Source: Saccharolobus shibatae B12 (GTDB lineage: Archaea; Thermoproteota; Thermoprotei_A; Sulfolobales; Sulfolobaceae). From it: a stretch of 64,000 nucleotides of DNA. The translations under genes were made by a program, and so were the position numbers. Of the stretch, positions 35,863-44,353 are shown one piece after another. Where the stretch lies: assembly GCF_019175345.1 (NCBI RefSeq), contig NZ_CP077717.1, forward strand, positions 2,076,001 to 2,140,000, written 5' to 3'. Under the pieces are notes generated by a model. It made no database searches, had not been told where the DNA came from, and saw only the letters and a program-made list of their open reading frames with translations. Every line of letters begins with the position of its first letter. The first letter of the stretch is position 1.

Positions 35863-36251
35863 TTATCTCCCCATATCCTCTTTACAAGATTAATTATCTC
35901 TTTAGCAGTATTTAAACAAACTTCAGCATCCTCTTTATTTAAACCATAAGTGAAATATTGCCCCCTTTGACTAGCATCTTCTAATACAATTAGTTCTCCC
36001 CTCTTTTCTCTAACGAAATTTGTAATTTCCTCCGTCATAGCTACTGTAGATAATACTGATAAAAGTTTCCTTATCTCGTGGGTTTCTGGAAAGGAATAAC
36101 CTAAAAAAGCAATAGTAGCCTTGATTGCTAGTTCGGCGGATATTTGGGACATGAGACTACTGGCATTATAGAAACCTTTTTGAAAAGCTTCTTTCGCGGC
36201 TTGAAGATATTCTAGAGACCTTCTACAAAACGATACGTGTAGTTCATGCAC
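35847..36251 (-). CDS. HEPN-domain protein (pair 3)
   Basis: 134 residues: SLEYLQAAKEAFQKGFYNAS, SAELAIKATIAFLGYSFPET, HEIRKLLSVL, then RGQYFTYGLNKEDAEVCLNT. This is closer to archaeal HEPN proteins of the DUF-type with an RGxYxxYG segment than to pairs 2 and 4. R-x(4-6)-H is not seen. GTG 36251 is taken as start; GTTATAATT lies upstream as a likely TATA box. Confidence 0.8.
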   Translation of the reverse strand: MHELHVSFCRRSLEYLQAAKEAFQKGFYNASSLMSQISAELAIKATIAFLGYSFPETHEIRKLLSVLSTVAMTEEITNFVREKRGELIVLEDASQRGQYFTYGLNKEDAEVCLNTAKEIINLVKRIWGDKWCSD

Positions 36252-36319
36252 ACTAATATAACGTTATGCCAAATTATAACTTTTCAAGTGATAAATGAAG
36301 AAAACTTGACTTTAGATTT

Positions 36320-36428
36320 GCTTTGTGATTAGCTTCAATTTTTATCTAAATAAATGGTAAGTCTGTTCTTAGCTATTTGATTTGGAATTTAAGAAAATTA
36401 ATAGCATAGTATCTGAGAAAATTAAAGT
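36320..36428. repeat. Degenerate repeat, copy A
   Basis: Begins CTTTGTGATTAGCTTCAATT and aligns by eye, with gaps, over about 110 bases to 38,402-38,520 (CTTTGTGGATTGCTTTAATT...). The two copies flank the DUF973 and acetyltransferase genes. Confidence 0.35.
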
Positions 36429-36802
36429 ATTTAGCAAGGTATTTCGATTCTTAAATCATATAGTCTTTTTCATAATAATTGCAAAGGACTAAAAAGGGCT
36501 ATTAAATGGGGGGAATGAGTGAGTTAAGGGATTTAACTGGCTATATTTCGTATAGATCTCTTCGCACTTACTAAGAAATTGACTATAAAAAGTATTAGAA
36601 ATCTTTCTTTGTTAAGAATCCAATACTCGCTGAGATCGAATTATATTTTAACAAAATAGATTCATTATTTTAGCCAAAATTTATATTAATCAAGGTTCTT
36701 AGTCCAGGGAACATGTTATATCTCCTTTAACTCATAATTTATTGAATATACTATCAACTTTCCCATGAGTCACTCTTTTTACCCTAAAATTAAACTGTAA
36801 TT
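36429..36802. other. No gene seen
   Basis: AT-rich spacer between repeat copy A and the DUF973 gene. It presumably holds the DUF973 promoter at its right end. I see no further relic. Confidence 0.4.
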
Positions 36803-37609
36803 ATGGAATCGAGTATTCAAGCTTTGAAAAACATCAAAACGGGGTCGCTATATTATTTTTTAGCGACAATTATAGCTTTAGTAACAGAAGTAATTATATT
36901 GAGCGAAAAATCACTAGTTAGTAGCTTTTTCGTCTTAATACTTGAGTTAGTCACATACGGGATATTACTGATAGGATTTTCAAGAATGAGGATGGGATTT
37001 TTTCAGTTATCGAAGACAATAAATGCACGCATAGGCATAACTGGAGTTAACATATTTATTATCGGAATAATAGCACTGCTATTCGGTGCTATCTTACCAA
37101 TTTTAATTTACATAGGAGGTTCCCTAGTATTTATAGGTGACGTAATGATAGGGTATACTATATATAAGATAGGACAGAGATTTCAAGTAAATACAGAGAA
37201 AATTGCAGGAATTCTGATAATGATATCTATAGCCTCTTTCATAGGTTACTTAATTTCCTACTTTGCTTCTGATGAAGTTATGAGAAAAGCATCTCAAGCC
37301 CCTAGGGAAGAAAAGTTACTAATAGTTCCTAGCGATAAGAGTATAGGTTACGGAATTTTGAAAAGCAACGGAGATGCAAATGTAGTCATTTATTCTAAAG
37401 AGTCCTCTGAAATAATCTCAGCTCAGATTATGGGCCACAATTTTCAGACATTACAAATTAGTCCCAAAACAGTTGTAGCGGGAGAGAACAAAATATATAT
37501 AAAATTTGCTCTATCTGGAGTAATGTTTGTTCCGGGAAATATTTATAATTTAGAGATATTACTTGCTAATAATGAAAAATTATTAGCCTCCTTAGTTTAT
37601 GAGTTGTAA
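36803..37609 (+). CDS. DUF973 family membrane protein
   Basis: 268 residues. It has about five membrane segments in the first 165 residues (YFLATIIALVTEVIIL, FFVLILELVTYGILLIGF, IFIIGIIALLFGAILPILIY, ILIMISIASFIGYLISYF), then a soluble beta-rich C-terminal domain (SIGYGILKSNGDANVVIYSK, KIYIKFALSGVMF). This is the DUF973 layout found almost only in Sulfolobales. Function unknown. It lies between two copies of a degenerate repeat, a sign that this segment was inserted or duplicated. Confidence 0.8.
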   Translation: MESSIQALKNIKTGSLYYFLATIIALVTEVIILSEKSLVSSFFVLILELVTYGILLIGFSRMRMGFFQLSKTINARIGITGVNIFIIGIIALLFGAILPILIYIGGSLVFIGDVMIGYTIYKIGQRFQVNTEKIAGILIMISIASFIGYLISYFASDEVMRKASQAPREEKLLIVPSDKSIGYGILKSNGDANVVIYSKESSEIISAQIMGHNFQTLQISPKTVVAGENKIYIKFALSGVMFVPGNIYNLEILLANNEKLLASLVYEL

Positions 37610-37731
37610 TTTGGATATAATACTTCAGAATGCTTATAAATTACATGATTCTATATGCTGCAGTGACACCTAACTTTATGCTTCTTAAAGAGACAAGAAC
37701 TTATATGTACTTCTTGAAAATTATATGTGTT

Positions 37732-38319
37732 ATGATTAGCGTGCGAGTTGAAATTAGTGGTGATCAGGTTTTATTGGTTAATGCAACAGAGAAAAATATT
37801 AATGACTACTTAGATTTTATCATCTCGTTATCTAAAGATGAGGATAACTATACTTTGACGAGATATAGTGATATTAATGAAAATCGAATAATTGAATGAT
37901 CTAAAAGTTGGGGGAGACAAGTACTAATGATTTTAGCCTATAACAACGATAAGGTTATTGGAAGTATTCAATTAACTAAAGGAAGATATTTTGGGTTAGA
38001 AAGACAATTTCATGTAGGTAAGATAGCATATGCGGTAGACAAACATTATAGGGGAAAGGGACTTATATATACTCTATTCGATTACTTGCTGAAAGTTACA
38101 GATGTGAAAATTCTCACTGCATGGGTAGATGAGAGGAATATTAAATCTCAGAAACTATTAGAGAATTTAGGTTTTGAAAGACTCTGTAAAATAGACAATT
38201 TCATGTATTCAGTTAGAGAAAAAATATTCGTTAACTTGATATTTTATTCTGGTGAAAGGAAAGTGGCAAAGGAGAAATGTGAAAAATATCTGGAAAAATT
38301 TAATATAAAAGTATCATAA
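37732..38319 (+). pseudogene. GNAT acetyltransferase interrupted by one in-frame TGA
   Basis: From ATG 37732 (MISVRVEISGDQVLLVNATE) the frame stops at TGA 37,897-37,899 after NENRIIE. It continues without a frame change as SKSWGRQVLMILAYNNDKVI into the acetyl-CoA-binding half: KIAYAVDKHYRGKGLIYTLF (RGKG), AWVDERNIKSQKLLENLGF. CTTATATG about 25-32 bases before ATG 37732 is a good leaderless promoter. TGG to TGA is possible. The C-terminal half alone (from ATG 37927) would lack the first strands of the fold. Confidence 0.75.
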
Positions 38320-38401
38320 AAACTCCTCTCACAACGAGAGGTTTTAGGACTCTACTCTTGGAATAAGAGGATAATCATCTAAAAGGCTTAAACAAGTAAA
38401 T

Positions 38402-38520
38402 AGTACTTTGTGGATTGCTTTAATTTTTATCAAAGCTAACGTTAAACTTACTTTTAATCTAACGCTTGATTTTGAATTTATAAGAGTAACAACTTAATAT
38501 CTAAGGAAACTGAAGAATTC
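38402..38520. repeat. Degenerate repeat, copy B
   Basis: Counterpart of 36,320-36,428; see that entry. The remainder of 38,320-38,776 contains a possible hairpin (CGGTAGTA / TATTACCG, about 38,671-38,700) and no gene. Confidence 0.35.
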
Positions 38521-38776
38521 TATAAAGTATATAATGGTTAGCAGTTGTTCTACTTTAACGTAGCTTAAAGATTTTCAGCAAACCTAGTGCATTAACTAAA
38601 CACATCTCAACTAATCTGAGGAGTTTTTCCTCATATTTTTAATTAACTAAACACTAAACTAAAAACTTTATCGGTAGTACCGGGAATTTTGTATTACCGA
38701 GGAAAATTAGAATAACTGCTAAATGGTGTTACATGTCTCCTCACGGAAGCAACTTTTGCCTCTAATTCCCATTAAG

Positions 38777-39136
38777 TTAAAAAGATAGCCCGATCTCTTT
38801 TGCTAAGTCCTTTAGCCTCTTAGCTTCTTTTTTCATTTGTTTAACGAAAAGAGATGCAGACTCATTCCATTCCTCGGGAGTAAAAGCGAAGAATTCTACG
38901 CGTGCCCTCATGTACTTTCCAAGTTTTTCAAGTCTATCAATATACCTTAAGCCTTCAAAGTCTCGCGATATTATGACTAAATCTATGTCACTTGTCTCTA
39001 AGTAATCTCCTCTGGCCCTAGAACCCACTACGTATATATCTTCAATTCTAATTTCATTACTTATATCATTAATAAATTCTATTGCAACTTTTACCAATTC
39101 AACTTGACTTTTTAATGCAGATTTCGCTTTACCCAT
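38777..39136 (-). CDS. MNT nucleotidyltransferase, HEPN partner (pair 4)
   Basis: 119 residues with DIYVVGSRARGDYLETSDID, the canonical GSxARG...DxD site. It is a paralogue of the pair 2 MNT. The C-terminus (FAFTPEEWNESASLFVKQMK) is longer than in pair 2 and ends in a Lys-rich helix. It overlaps HEPN by 25 bases, the same offset as pair 2. Confidence 0.87.
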   Translation of the reverse strand: MGKAKSALKSQVELVKVAIEFINDISNEIRIEDIYVVGSRARGDYLETSDIDLVIISRDFEGLRYIDRLEKLGKYMRARVEFFAFTPEEWNESASLFVKQMKKEAKRLKDLAKEIGLSF

Positions 39137-39501
39137 TCTATCACCTTTTCTGCTTTTTTCACTAACTCCTCAGCATCTTCCTTACTATATAACGAGTATG
39201 GTATAGTATTTGCAGCATCAGGATATCTAGAGATAGTATAATGTAAAGTAAGTTTGTTTACTTCACTCCTTATCTCCTCTACGGATAATCCTATCTCTTC
39301 CTTTATTCTCTCTAACAACGCATTTAAGTCATGAGTCCTCTCGATCTTTCCTCCCTCTATTAAGAGTGCTTTTAGAGCTTTCTCAGCAGCTTGTTCGGCC
39401 CAAAAGGCTGAGGCATAATAATGACCAGTTGTAATAGTATCTTTAGCAGTTGCTAAATCTTCTAAGGCTTGTCTGAACCATTTTTCTGCTTCTTCTCTCA
39501 T
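39112..39501 (-). CDS. HEPN-domain protein (pair 4)
   Basis: 129 residues: WFRQALEDLATAKDTITTGH, YYASAFWAEQAAEKALKALL, RTHDLNALL, LTLHYTISRYPDAANTIPYS, VIEWVKRNLH. It is a paralogue of the HEPN in pair 2. The only Arg/His pair (R-x8-H in RSEVNKLTLH) is too widely spaced for the RNase motif. GATTAAAAGG lies about 22-31 bases before the ATG as probable TATA box. Confidence 0.86.
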   Translation of the reverse strand: MREEAEKWFRQALEDLATAKDTITTGHYYASAFWAEQAAEKALKALLIEGGKIERTHDLNALLERIKEEIGLSVEEIRSEVNKLTLHYTISRYPDAANTIPYSLYSKEDAEELVKKAEKVIEWVKRNLH

Positions 39502-39837
39502 CTATTTAGATTAGCATCTAGGCCTTTTAATCATAACTATTCTAAAAAAGGAGTTTAAAGGGGAAGCATCTCATGAGAAAATTGTGAGCTTTTGTATATA
39601 ACGATTTAAATGAAATATCCATACCTTATACCTCAAAAGAAGTTAAATTCTCTATAACGGATATTCGGTGGCATGTTTAAACAAGCTCTTGTAGAGACTT
39701 ATCATAGATTTTTATGAAGTGCAGAAAGATTGAACACCATAAATTAAACGTAAATTTAGGGTAAACGCTATTCTTTAACTGCAATGAGTTAATCCGTGAT
39801 GCAAATCAGATAAACGTTTATGACCCAAATATTGTTT
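39502..39837. other. No gene seen
   Basis: Spacer between pairs 4 and 5. Only the pair 4 promoter at its left edge is recognisable. Confidence 0.4.
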
Positions 39838-40266
39838 TTAGTCTATTTTGATTAGCTTTTTCACAGATACATGAACACTCTCGCACATCTTAATAGCATT
39901 TTCAGCATCAAATTTTGAGTATAATTCTTCTGGTGTAGCTCCAGTTTCCTCATCTCCATACATCGCTGATTCTCTTTCACTCCTTAAAACTCTGGAATAG
40001 TATGCAAATTCATCTATTTTGTCCTGGAACCATTGTGGAAATCTATCCTTTTCTTTCCTAAGGAGATATCCAACGTCATGAAGTTTAGGTGGTTCTATAC
40101 CCACATATCTTAAGGAAGCTTTAAGGAGTAGTTCTACAGCCTCTTGGCATTGTCTCACTACATAAGGATAATTACCTTCATTCAATGCTTCTTTAGAGTG
40201 TTTTATCCTTTCTTCGGCTTGTCTAACGTAAGATTTAGCAAGGTCATTATTATTCATAAGTATCAC
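39838..40266 (-). CDS. HEPN-domain protein (pair 5)
   Basis: 142 residues: LAKSYVRQAEERIKHSKEAL, YVVRQCQEAVELLLKASLRY, PPKLHDVGYLL, FAYYSRVLRSERESAMYGDE, then NAIKMCESVHVSVKKLI. This is a HEPN of the archaeal type with a YGDEETG segment after the third helix. It is the second gene of its operon, overlapping the MNT stop by 4 bases, the reverse of pairs 1-4. No R-x(4-6)-H motif is visible. Confidence 0.85.
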   Translation of the reverse strand: MILMNNNDLAKSYVRQAEERIKHSKEALNEGNYPYVVRQCQEAVELLLKASLRYVGIEPPKLHDVGYLLRKEKDRFPQWFQDKIDEFAYYSRVLRSERESAMYGDEETGATPEELYSKFDAENAIKMCESVHVSVKKLIKID

Positions 40267-40754
40267 CCAAAGTCAATCACCTCCCCGAATTTGTAATCTT
40301 TCTTCCTCCAATACCATGTCTTTTTGGATATCCACACTCTCTCGAAACCTAATTTCAGTAACCTTTCTCTAGTCTCTTCAAGTACCTTTCTAAAGAAGTT
40401 ATCCCTATCATAAAGGATTATCGCATCTTCCGTCATATCCATGTAAATAGGAGAAAATCTTATGGCCTCTTCCGGTGTCTTTATAATAGGGGAAAAACTA
40501 ATATAATATCCTTCATTCATAAGTTTTTCTATATAATCTTCGATTTTATTTTCAACTTTTTCGAATAGCATTATCCTCTCAGTTAAGGTTTTAGGTAATC
40601 TACTTATGACTATTAACAAGTCAACATCACTGTCCTTTCTATTATCTCCTCGAGCTACACTTCCGTAGACCACCACAGAAATCAGCCTATCCCCAAATTC
40701 TTCTAACAGTAATTTAATGAGCTTTTCCAATAAACTCTTATAAGGCTCTTTCAC
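40263..40754 (-). CDS. MNT nucleotidyltransferase, HEPN partner (pair 5)
   Basis: 163 residues, the largest MNT here. SVVVYGSVARGDNRKDSDVD is the active site. After the core come FSPIIKTPEEAIRFSPIYMD and DAIILYDRDNFFRKVLEETR, a C-terminal extension typical of longer archaeal MNT proteins. GTG 40754 is the start, with a TTTTTATTATT element about 26-36 bases upstream. It leads the operon and HEPN follows by a 4-base overlap. Confidence 0.86.
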   Translation of the reverse strand: MKEPYKSLLEKLIKLLLEEFGDRLISVVVYGSVARGDNRKDSDVDLLIVISRLPKTLTERIMLFEKVENKIEDYIEKLMNEGYYISFSPIIKTPEEAIRFSPIYMDMTEDAIILYDRDNFFRKVLEETRERLLKLGFERVWISKKTWYWRKKDYKFGEVIDFG

Positions 40755-40795
40755 AGGTTGAGTATTTGTTAATAATAATAAAAACCTTATCTTAT

Positions 40796-40962
40796 TTGGT
40801 GAGGAAAACTTGAAGTTATCACTGTTGGACTCACATGTGGTAATACGGTTTTTTCACTTTAATTTTTCTAATTTACTAAATTCTTATTATTTCCTACAAA
40901 TTTAATATTAGATAGTTAGAATTATTTTTATAAAAATATTTGGGCCTACCGTCATAAAAAGG
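40796..40962 (-). mobile_element. Relic of the ISC1225/ISH3-like element, end piece
   Basis: TTGGTGAGGAAAACTTGAAG, GTTATCACTGTTGG, TAATACGG and ATTTTTATAAAAATATTTGG then GCCTACCGT follow the order and spacing of 60,570-60,749 in the intact element, ending in a damaged terminal repeat. It has the same orientation as the intact copy. It lies directly upstream of HEPN/MNT pair 5. Confidence 0.6.
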
Positions 40963-41024
40963 AGCTTTAGCCCTCTTACCTCATTAAAACTCTATGTTTT
41001 CAAAAATGCGGATATATTTTTCCT

Positions 41025-42167
41025 CTAGCTTTTCAGGAAAAACGATAACAAAGCAGCTATGAACTCGATTATAACCACTATTATCACTCCCTCAGCAATA
41101 GTCGAATTATCGTTAAATAAGACTCCAATTGTCACTGGAATTACTGAGACTCCAACATTTGTTATCACGCTATACATGGAAGTAGCGAAACCAGCCTTTG
41201 CTGGGTCATTAACGTATAGAGTTGTCGAAGCCATAGCCATTGACCAATAGGCATTCCCAAAGAAACCAAATAGGAAGTAACCTAATGCTATTAATGGAAA
41301 ATTAACAGTAAAGGAAATGGATATTACAGCAGTAATTGCTGAGAAAAACGTTAATAAACCAGTCAATATTAAACCTAACCTTAACCTATTTTCTAATAAA
41401 GATGGCAATATTATAGCACCGAGCCCAGAGCCTAGAAAACTAAGACCTGTTAAGAAACCTCCCATACTGACTGCTAGCAAAGTAACTACACCGTGAATTT
41501 GCAAAATTACTGAGGAAATACTACCAAACATTACTGAAATAGAGGCAACAGCTAATCCGACATACCAATTCTTAATCATCCCTGGATTGAAACTGCCTTT
41601 AAGAGATCTTTCGTAATGACTGGGATAGCTCCTCAATAATGGGATAATTAAAACCATTGCGATTAAAGCTAAAATTGCCGTAAGCAATAAAGTTCCTCTT
41701 AAGCCTATAAAGGAAAGTATTGATGGACTAAAAAACGAGCCTAGTGCCATTCCGATAAATAGAATTCCAACACTTATCCCGACAACAGTGTTAGCCCTTC
41801 CTTTGAATATGGATTTTGCAATACTTCCAACTGGTGCAATTGCTAAGGGATAAGCTAGTGACGCTATTATGGCAAAGAGGAAGAAGGTAGAAAAGTCATT
41901 AGATAATGCCCTACCTAAAAGTCCTATAAACGATAGGATAGATGAAATCAATAAAACGCTTCTGGTAGTGAATTTAGCCGATAAGAAACCCGCCAACAAA
42001 CCCAGAATTGCCATGCTGTATCCATAAGCAGATATGATAAAAAGGATTGAACTTAAGGGAACACCAAAGTAGTTTTCCAAGACCGGTACTAGGGGTGCTA
42101 ATGAAAACCATCCAAAGCCTATGGTGAAGATGAGAAACCAATACGGTAAAATCCTCGTTTCCATCAA
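41025..42167 (-). CDS. MFS transporter
   Basis: 380 residues, about 12 membrane segments: YWFLIFTIGFGWFSLAPLVP, YGYSMAILGLLAGFLSAKFT, SLAYPLAIAPVGSIAKSIF, GNAYWSMAMASTTLYV. The loop after helix 2 (GLLAGFLSAKFTTRS) is a weak A-motif. It resembles the CynX/NimT-like or nitrate/oxalate branch of small MFS permeases; substrate not deducible. It is divergent from the second MFS gene with a 193-base spacer. Confidence 0.85.
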   Translation of the reverse strand: MMETRILPYWFLIFTIGFGWFSLAPLVPVLENYFGVPLSSILFIISAYGYSMAILGLLAGFLSAKFTTRSVLLISSILSFIGLLGRALSNDFSTFFLFAIIASLAYPLAIAPVGSIAKSIFKGRANTVVGISVGILFIGMALGSFFSPSILSFIGLRGTLLLTAILALIAMVLIIPLLRSYPSHYERSLKGSFNPGMIKNWYVGLAVASISVMFGSISSVILQIHGVVTLLAVSMGGFLTGLSFLGSGLGAIILPSLLENRLRLGLILTGLLTFFSAITAVISISFTVNFPLIALGYFLFGFFGNAYWSMAMASTTLYVNDPAKAGFATSMYSVITNVGVSVIPVTIGVLFNDNSTIAEGVIIVVIIEFIAALLSFFLKS

Positions 42168-42360
42168 CCCAAATAATAGAACTAAGTAAAAAAGTCTTAC
42201 TCTATACTTCTATATAGTCTACTTAATTTTACTCTTTAAAAAGTTGACTAACACGATAAAGAGAAGGAAAAGTAACGAAACTATATAGATTATATATAAA
42301 ACACATCAATTTATAGATACTATACGATATTCTTAATATTTCTCATAAGAACTTTCACAC

Positions 42361-43737
42361 ATGGACATAAGGGATGTATTCAAACCGTTAGATGAGGCAA
42401 AGTTCAGTTGGTTCCACGCAAAGTCAATGATAACGACGGGCATGGGAGTTTTCACCGATGGATATGACTTGTCATCAATTGGTATAGTATTAGGGGCATT
42501 ATTAACGTCCTTTGGAATAACTAAAAGTAGTCCAGATTTCGCAATAGTTTCATCTCTATTAACCGGTGCAGCGCTGATTGGTTCTGCAATAGGTGCGATA
42601 ATTTTTGGCTTCCTAGCAAACATGGGTAGGAAGACATTTTATGGGGTTGACGTAGCATTAATGACAATTGGAGCCTTATTACAAGCATTCGTACAAAATC
42701 CTATGCAATTAGTATTAGTGAGATTCATTTTAGGGTTAGGAATTGGTGCAGATTACGTTCTCTCCCCATTAATAATGGCTGAACACAGTAATGCTATAGA
42801 TAGGGGTAAGAAGTTAGCCTTAGGTTTTGGGCTGTTCTGGGGTTTTGGTGCATCCACAGCTGCTGGATTATATCTTATTCTACAAGCAATGGGAATACCT
42901 TTAGATCTTATATGGAGAATTATACTAGCTACTGGAGCTATCCCGGCTGCAGCAGTAATATACCTTAGGAGAAAGATACCAGAAACTACTAGGTATTTAG
43001 GAAGGATAAAGGGTGATATAGATGGTGTTAAGAAGGTGATTAAAGAAGTAACTAAAACTGAAGTTAGCATTATGGCAAACGTTAAGGATAACGTTAAAGC
43101 GTTAGATTACTTCAAAACAAATTGGAGGCCGATATTAATTGCTGCTATACTATGGTTCTTGTACGATATTCCAGCATACGCTGGAATCTTATTTGGTCCA
43201 AGCTTAATAGCGAGTAAGTTGGGTTTAGATCCCGCTACTTATCAACTAGTAAACGAGGCATTTTTCATCATTCCCGGTGGGCTAATAGCACTTTTACTTA
43301 TAGATAGGGTTGGTAGAAAACCATTACAAATAATTGGCTTCATAGGAATGACTTTAGCCTTAACTTCCTTCGCATTTTATATAAAATCACCAAACTATAT
43401 CCCCTTAATTGCCATCATCTTGTATGGACTTGAACAATTTTCGTCACAATCTGGGCCAGGTTCAGTATCTGCATCTGGAGTACTAGGAGTTGAGTTAGCT
43501 CCTACTAAGATAAGAAGCATAGCGCAAGGAATTACAGTAGTCGGAGGTAGATTAGGAGCAACCTTTGCTTCCTTCGTATTCCCCTCACTTTACGTTCAGT
43601 ATGGACTATCCTTTGCAGTAGTATTCGTTGCATTCGCTTCTGGAATAGCTGCATTATTAACATTCCTATCCATCCCAGAGACTAAAGGCAAATCTCTAGA
43701 AGAAGCTTCAAGAGAAATAGAGTTCGTAAAAGCTTAA
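42361..43737 (+). CDS. MFS transporter, sugar/phosphate-type
   Basis: 458 residues, 12 segments. MGVFTDGYDLSSIGIVLGAL is helix 1, FGFLANMGRKTFYGVD the A-motif, GLGIGADYVLSPLIMAEHSN helix 4, LIDRVGRKPLQIIGF the second A-motif, and SIPETKGKSLEEASRE the terminal PETKG motif of sugar/phosphate symporters. It is common in Sulfolobales. The substrate may be phosphate, a sugar or an organic acid. Confidence 0.9.
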   Translation: MDIRDVFKPLDEAKFSWFHAKSMITTGMGVFTDGYDLSSIGIVLGALLTSFGITKSSPDFAIVSSLLTGAALIGSAIGAIIFGFLANMGRKTFYGVDVALMTIGALLQAFVQNPMQLVLVRFILGLGIGADYVLSPLIMAEHSNAIDRGKKLALGFGLFWGFGASTAAGLYLILQAMGIPLDLIWRIILATGAIPAAAVIYLRRKIPETTRYLGRIKGDIDGVKKVIKEVTKTEVSIMANVKDNVKALDYFKTNWRPILIAAILWFLYDIPAYAGILFGPSLIASKLGLDPATYQLVNEAFFIIPGGLIALLLIDRVGRKPLQIIGFIGMTLALTSFAFYIKSPNYIPLIAIILYGLEQFSSQSGPGSVSASGVLGVELAPTKIRSIAQGITVVGGRLGATFASFVFPSLYVQYGLSFAVVFVAFASGIAALLTFLSIPETKGKSLEEASREIEFVKA

Positions 43738-43819
43738 GTTAAACCTTTTTACCCTAATGGTTTTTGGTCCTTACGTTACGATTAGACTTTTATAATTAAA
43801 ATATATAGGTATAATAAAT

Positions 43820-44353
43820 ATGAACCACCATCATGGGCATTATTACCCTCCTGAAGACTTTAGACGAACCTTCGAGAGACCAGAGGAATATTTACCAGAG
43901 GTATTTGAGGGAAAGAAAGGTGTTATAGTAGATTATGGCTGTGGAAATGGGTTCTACGCTAGATACTTACTTGAGTACGCTACAAAACTATACTGCATAG
44001 ACATAAACGTTATTGCGCTTGAGGAGGTTAAAAAGAAGTTCAACAGTGCGATAACCCTTACGAGCCCTAAGGAGATCCCACATAGTACAGTTGACTTCGT
44101 TTTCTTCGCCAATTCATTCCACGATATGGACGATAAGCAATACGTTGTAAGTGAGGTTAAGAGAATCCTAAAGAGTGATGGTAGGGTTATCATTATAGAT
44201 TGGAGGAAAGAGAACACTGGTTTCGGTCCACCATTAAGTGTTAGAATGGATGAGAAAGATTACATGAAATGGTTTAGCGATTTTACAGTGGAAAAGAGAT
44301 TCACACCAACACCCTATCACTTTGGATTAGTGCTGAAGAGAAAGACTAGTTGA
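43820..44353 (+). CDS. Class I SAM-dependent methyltransferase
   Basis: 177 residues. The SAM site VIVDYGCGNGFYARYL is followed by an acidic strand end (LYCIDINVIAL), then FANSFHDMDDKQYVVSEVKR and ILKSDGRVIIIDW, the UbiE/ArsM-like arrangement. The N-terminus is His-rich (MNHHHGHYYPPEDF), which might bind metal. Substrate unknown. It is preceded by AATTAAAATATATAGG, a likely promoter. Confidence 0.87.
   Translation: MNHHHGHYYPPEDFRRTFERPEEYLPEVFEGKKGVIVDYGCGNGFYARYLLEYATKLYCIDINVIALEEVKKKFNSAITLTSPKEIPHSTVDFVFFANSFHDMDDKQYVVSEVKRILKSDGRVIIIDWRKENTGFGPPLSVRMDEKDYMKWFSDFTVEKRFTPTPYHFGLVLKRKTS

Noticed and set aside
38671-38700. CGGTAGTA / TATTACCG hairpin as an IS end
   Set aside because: It contains CGGTAG but the rest of the 17-bp terminal repeat (ACCCAAAATCA) does not follow.
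27114-41024. Possible CRISPR array or integrated virus
   Set aside because: No regularly spaced repeats, no integrase, no tRNA-derived attachment site and no viral structural genes are seen; the repeats present are IS and tnpB ends.
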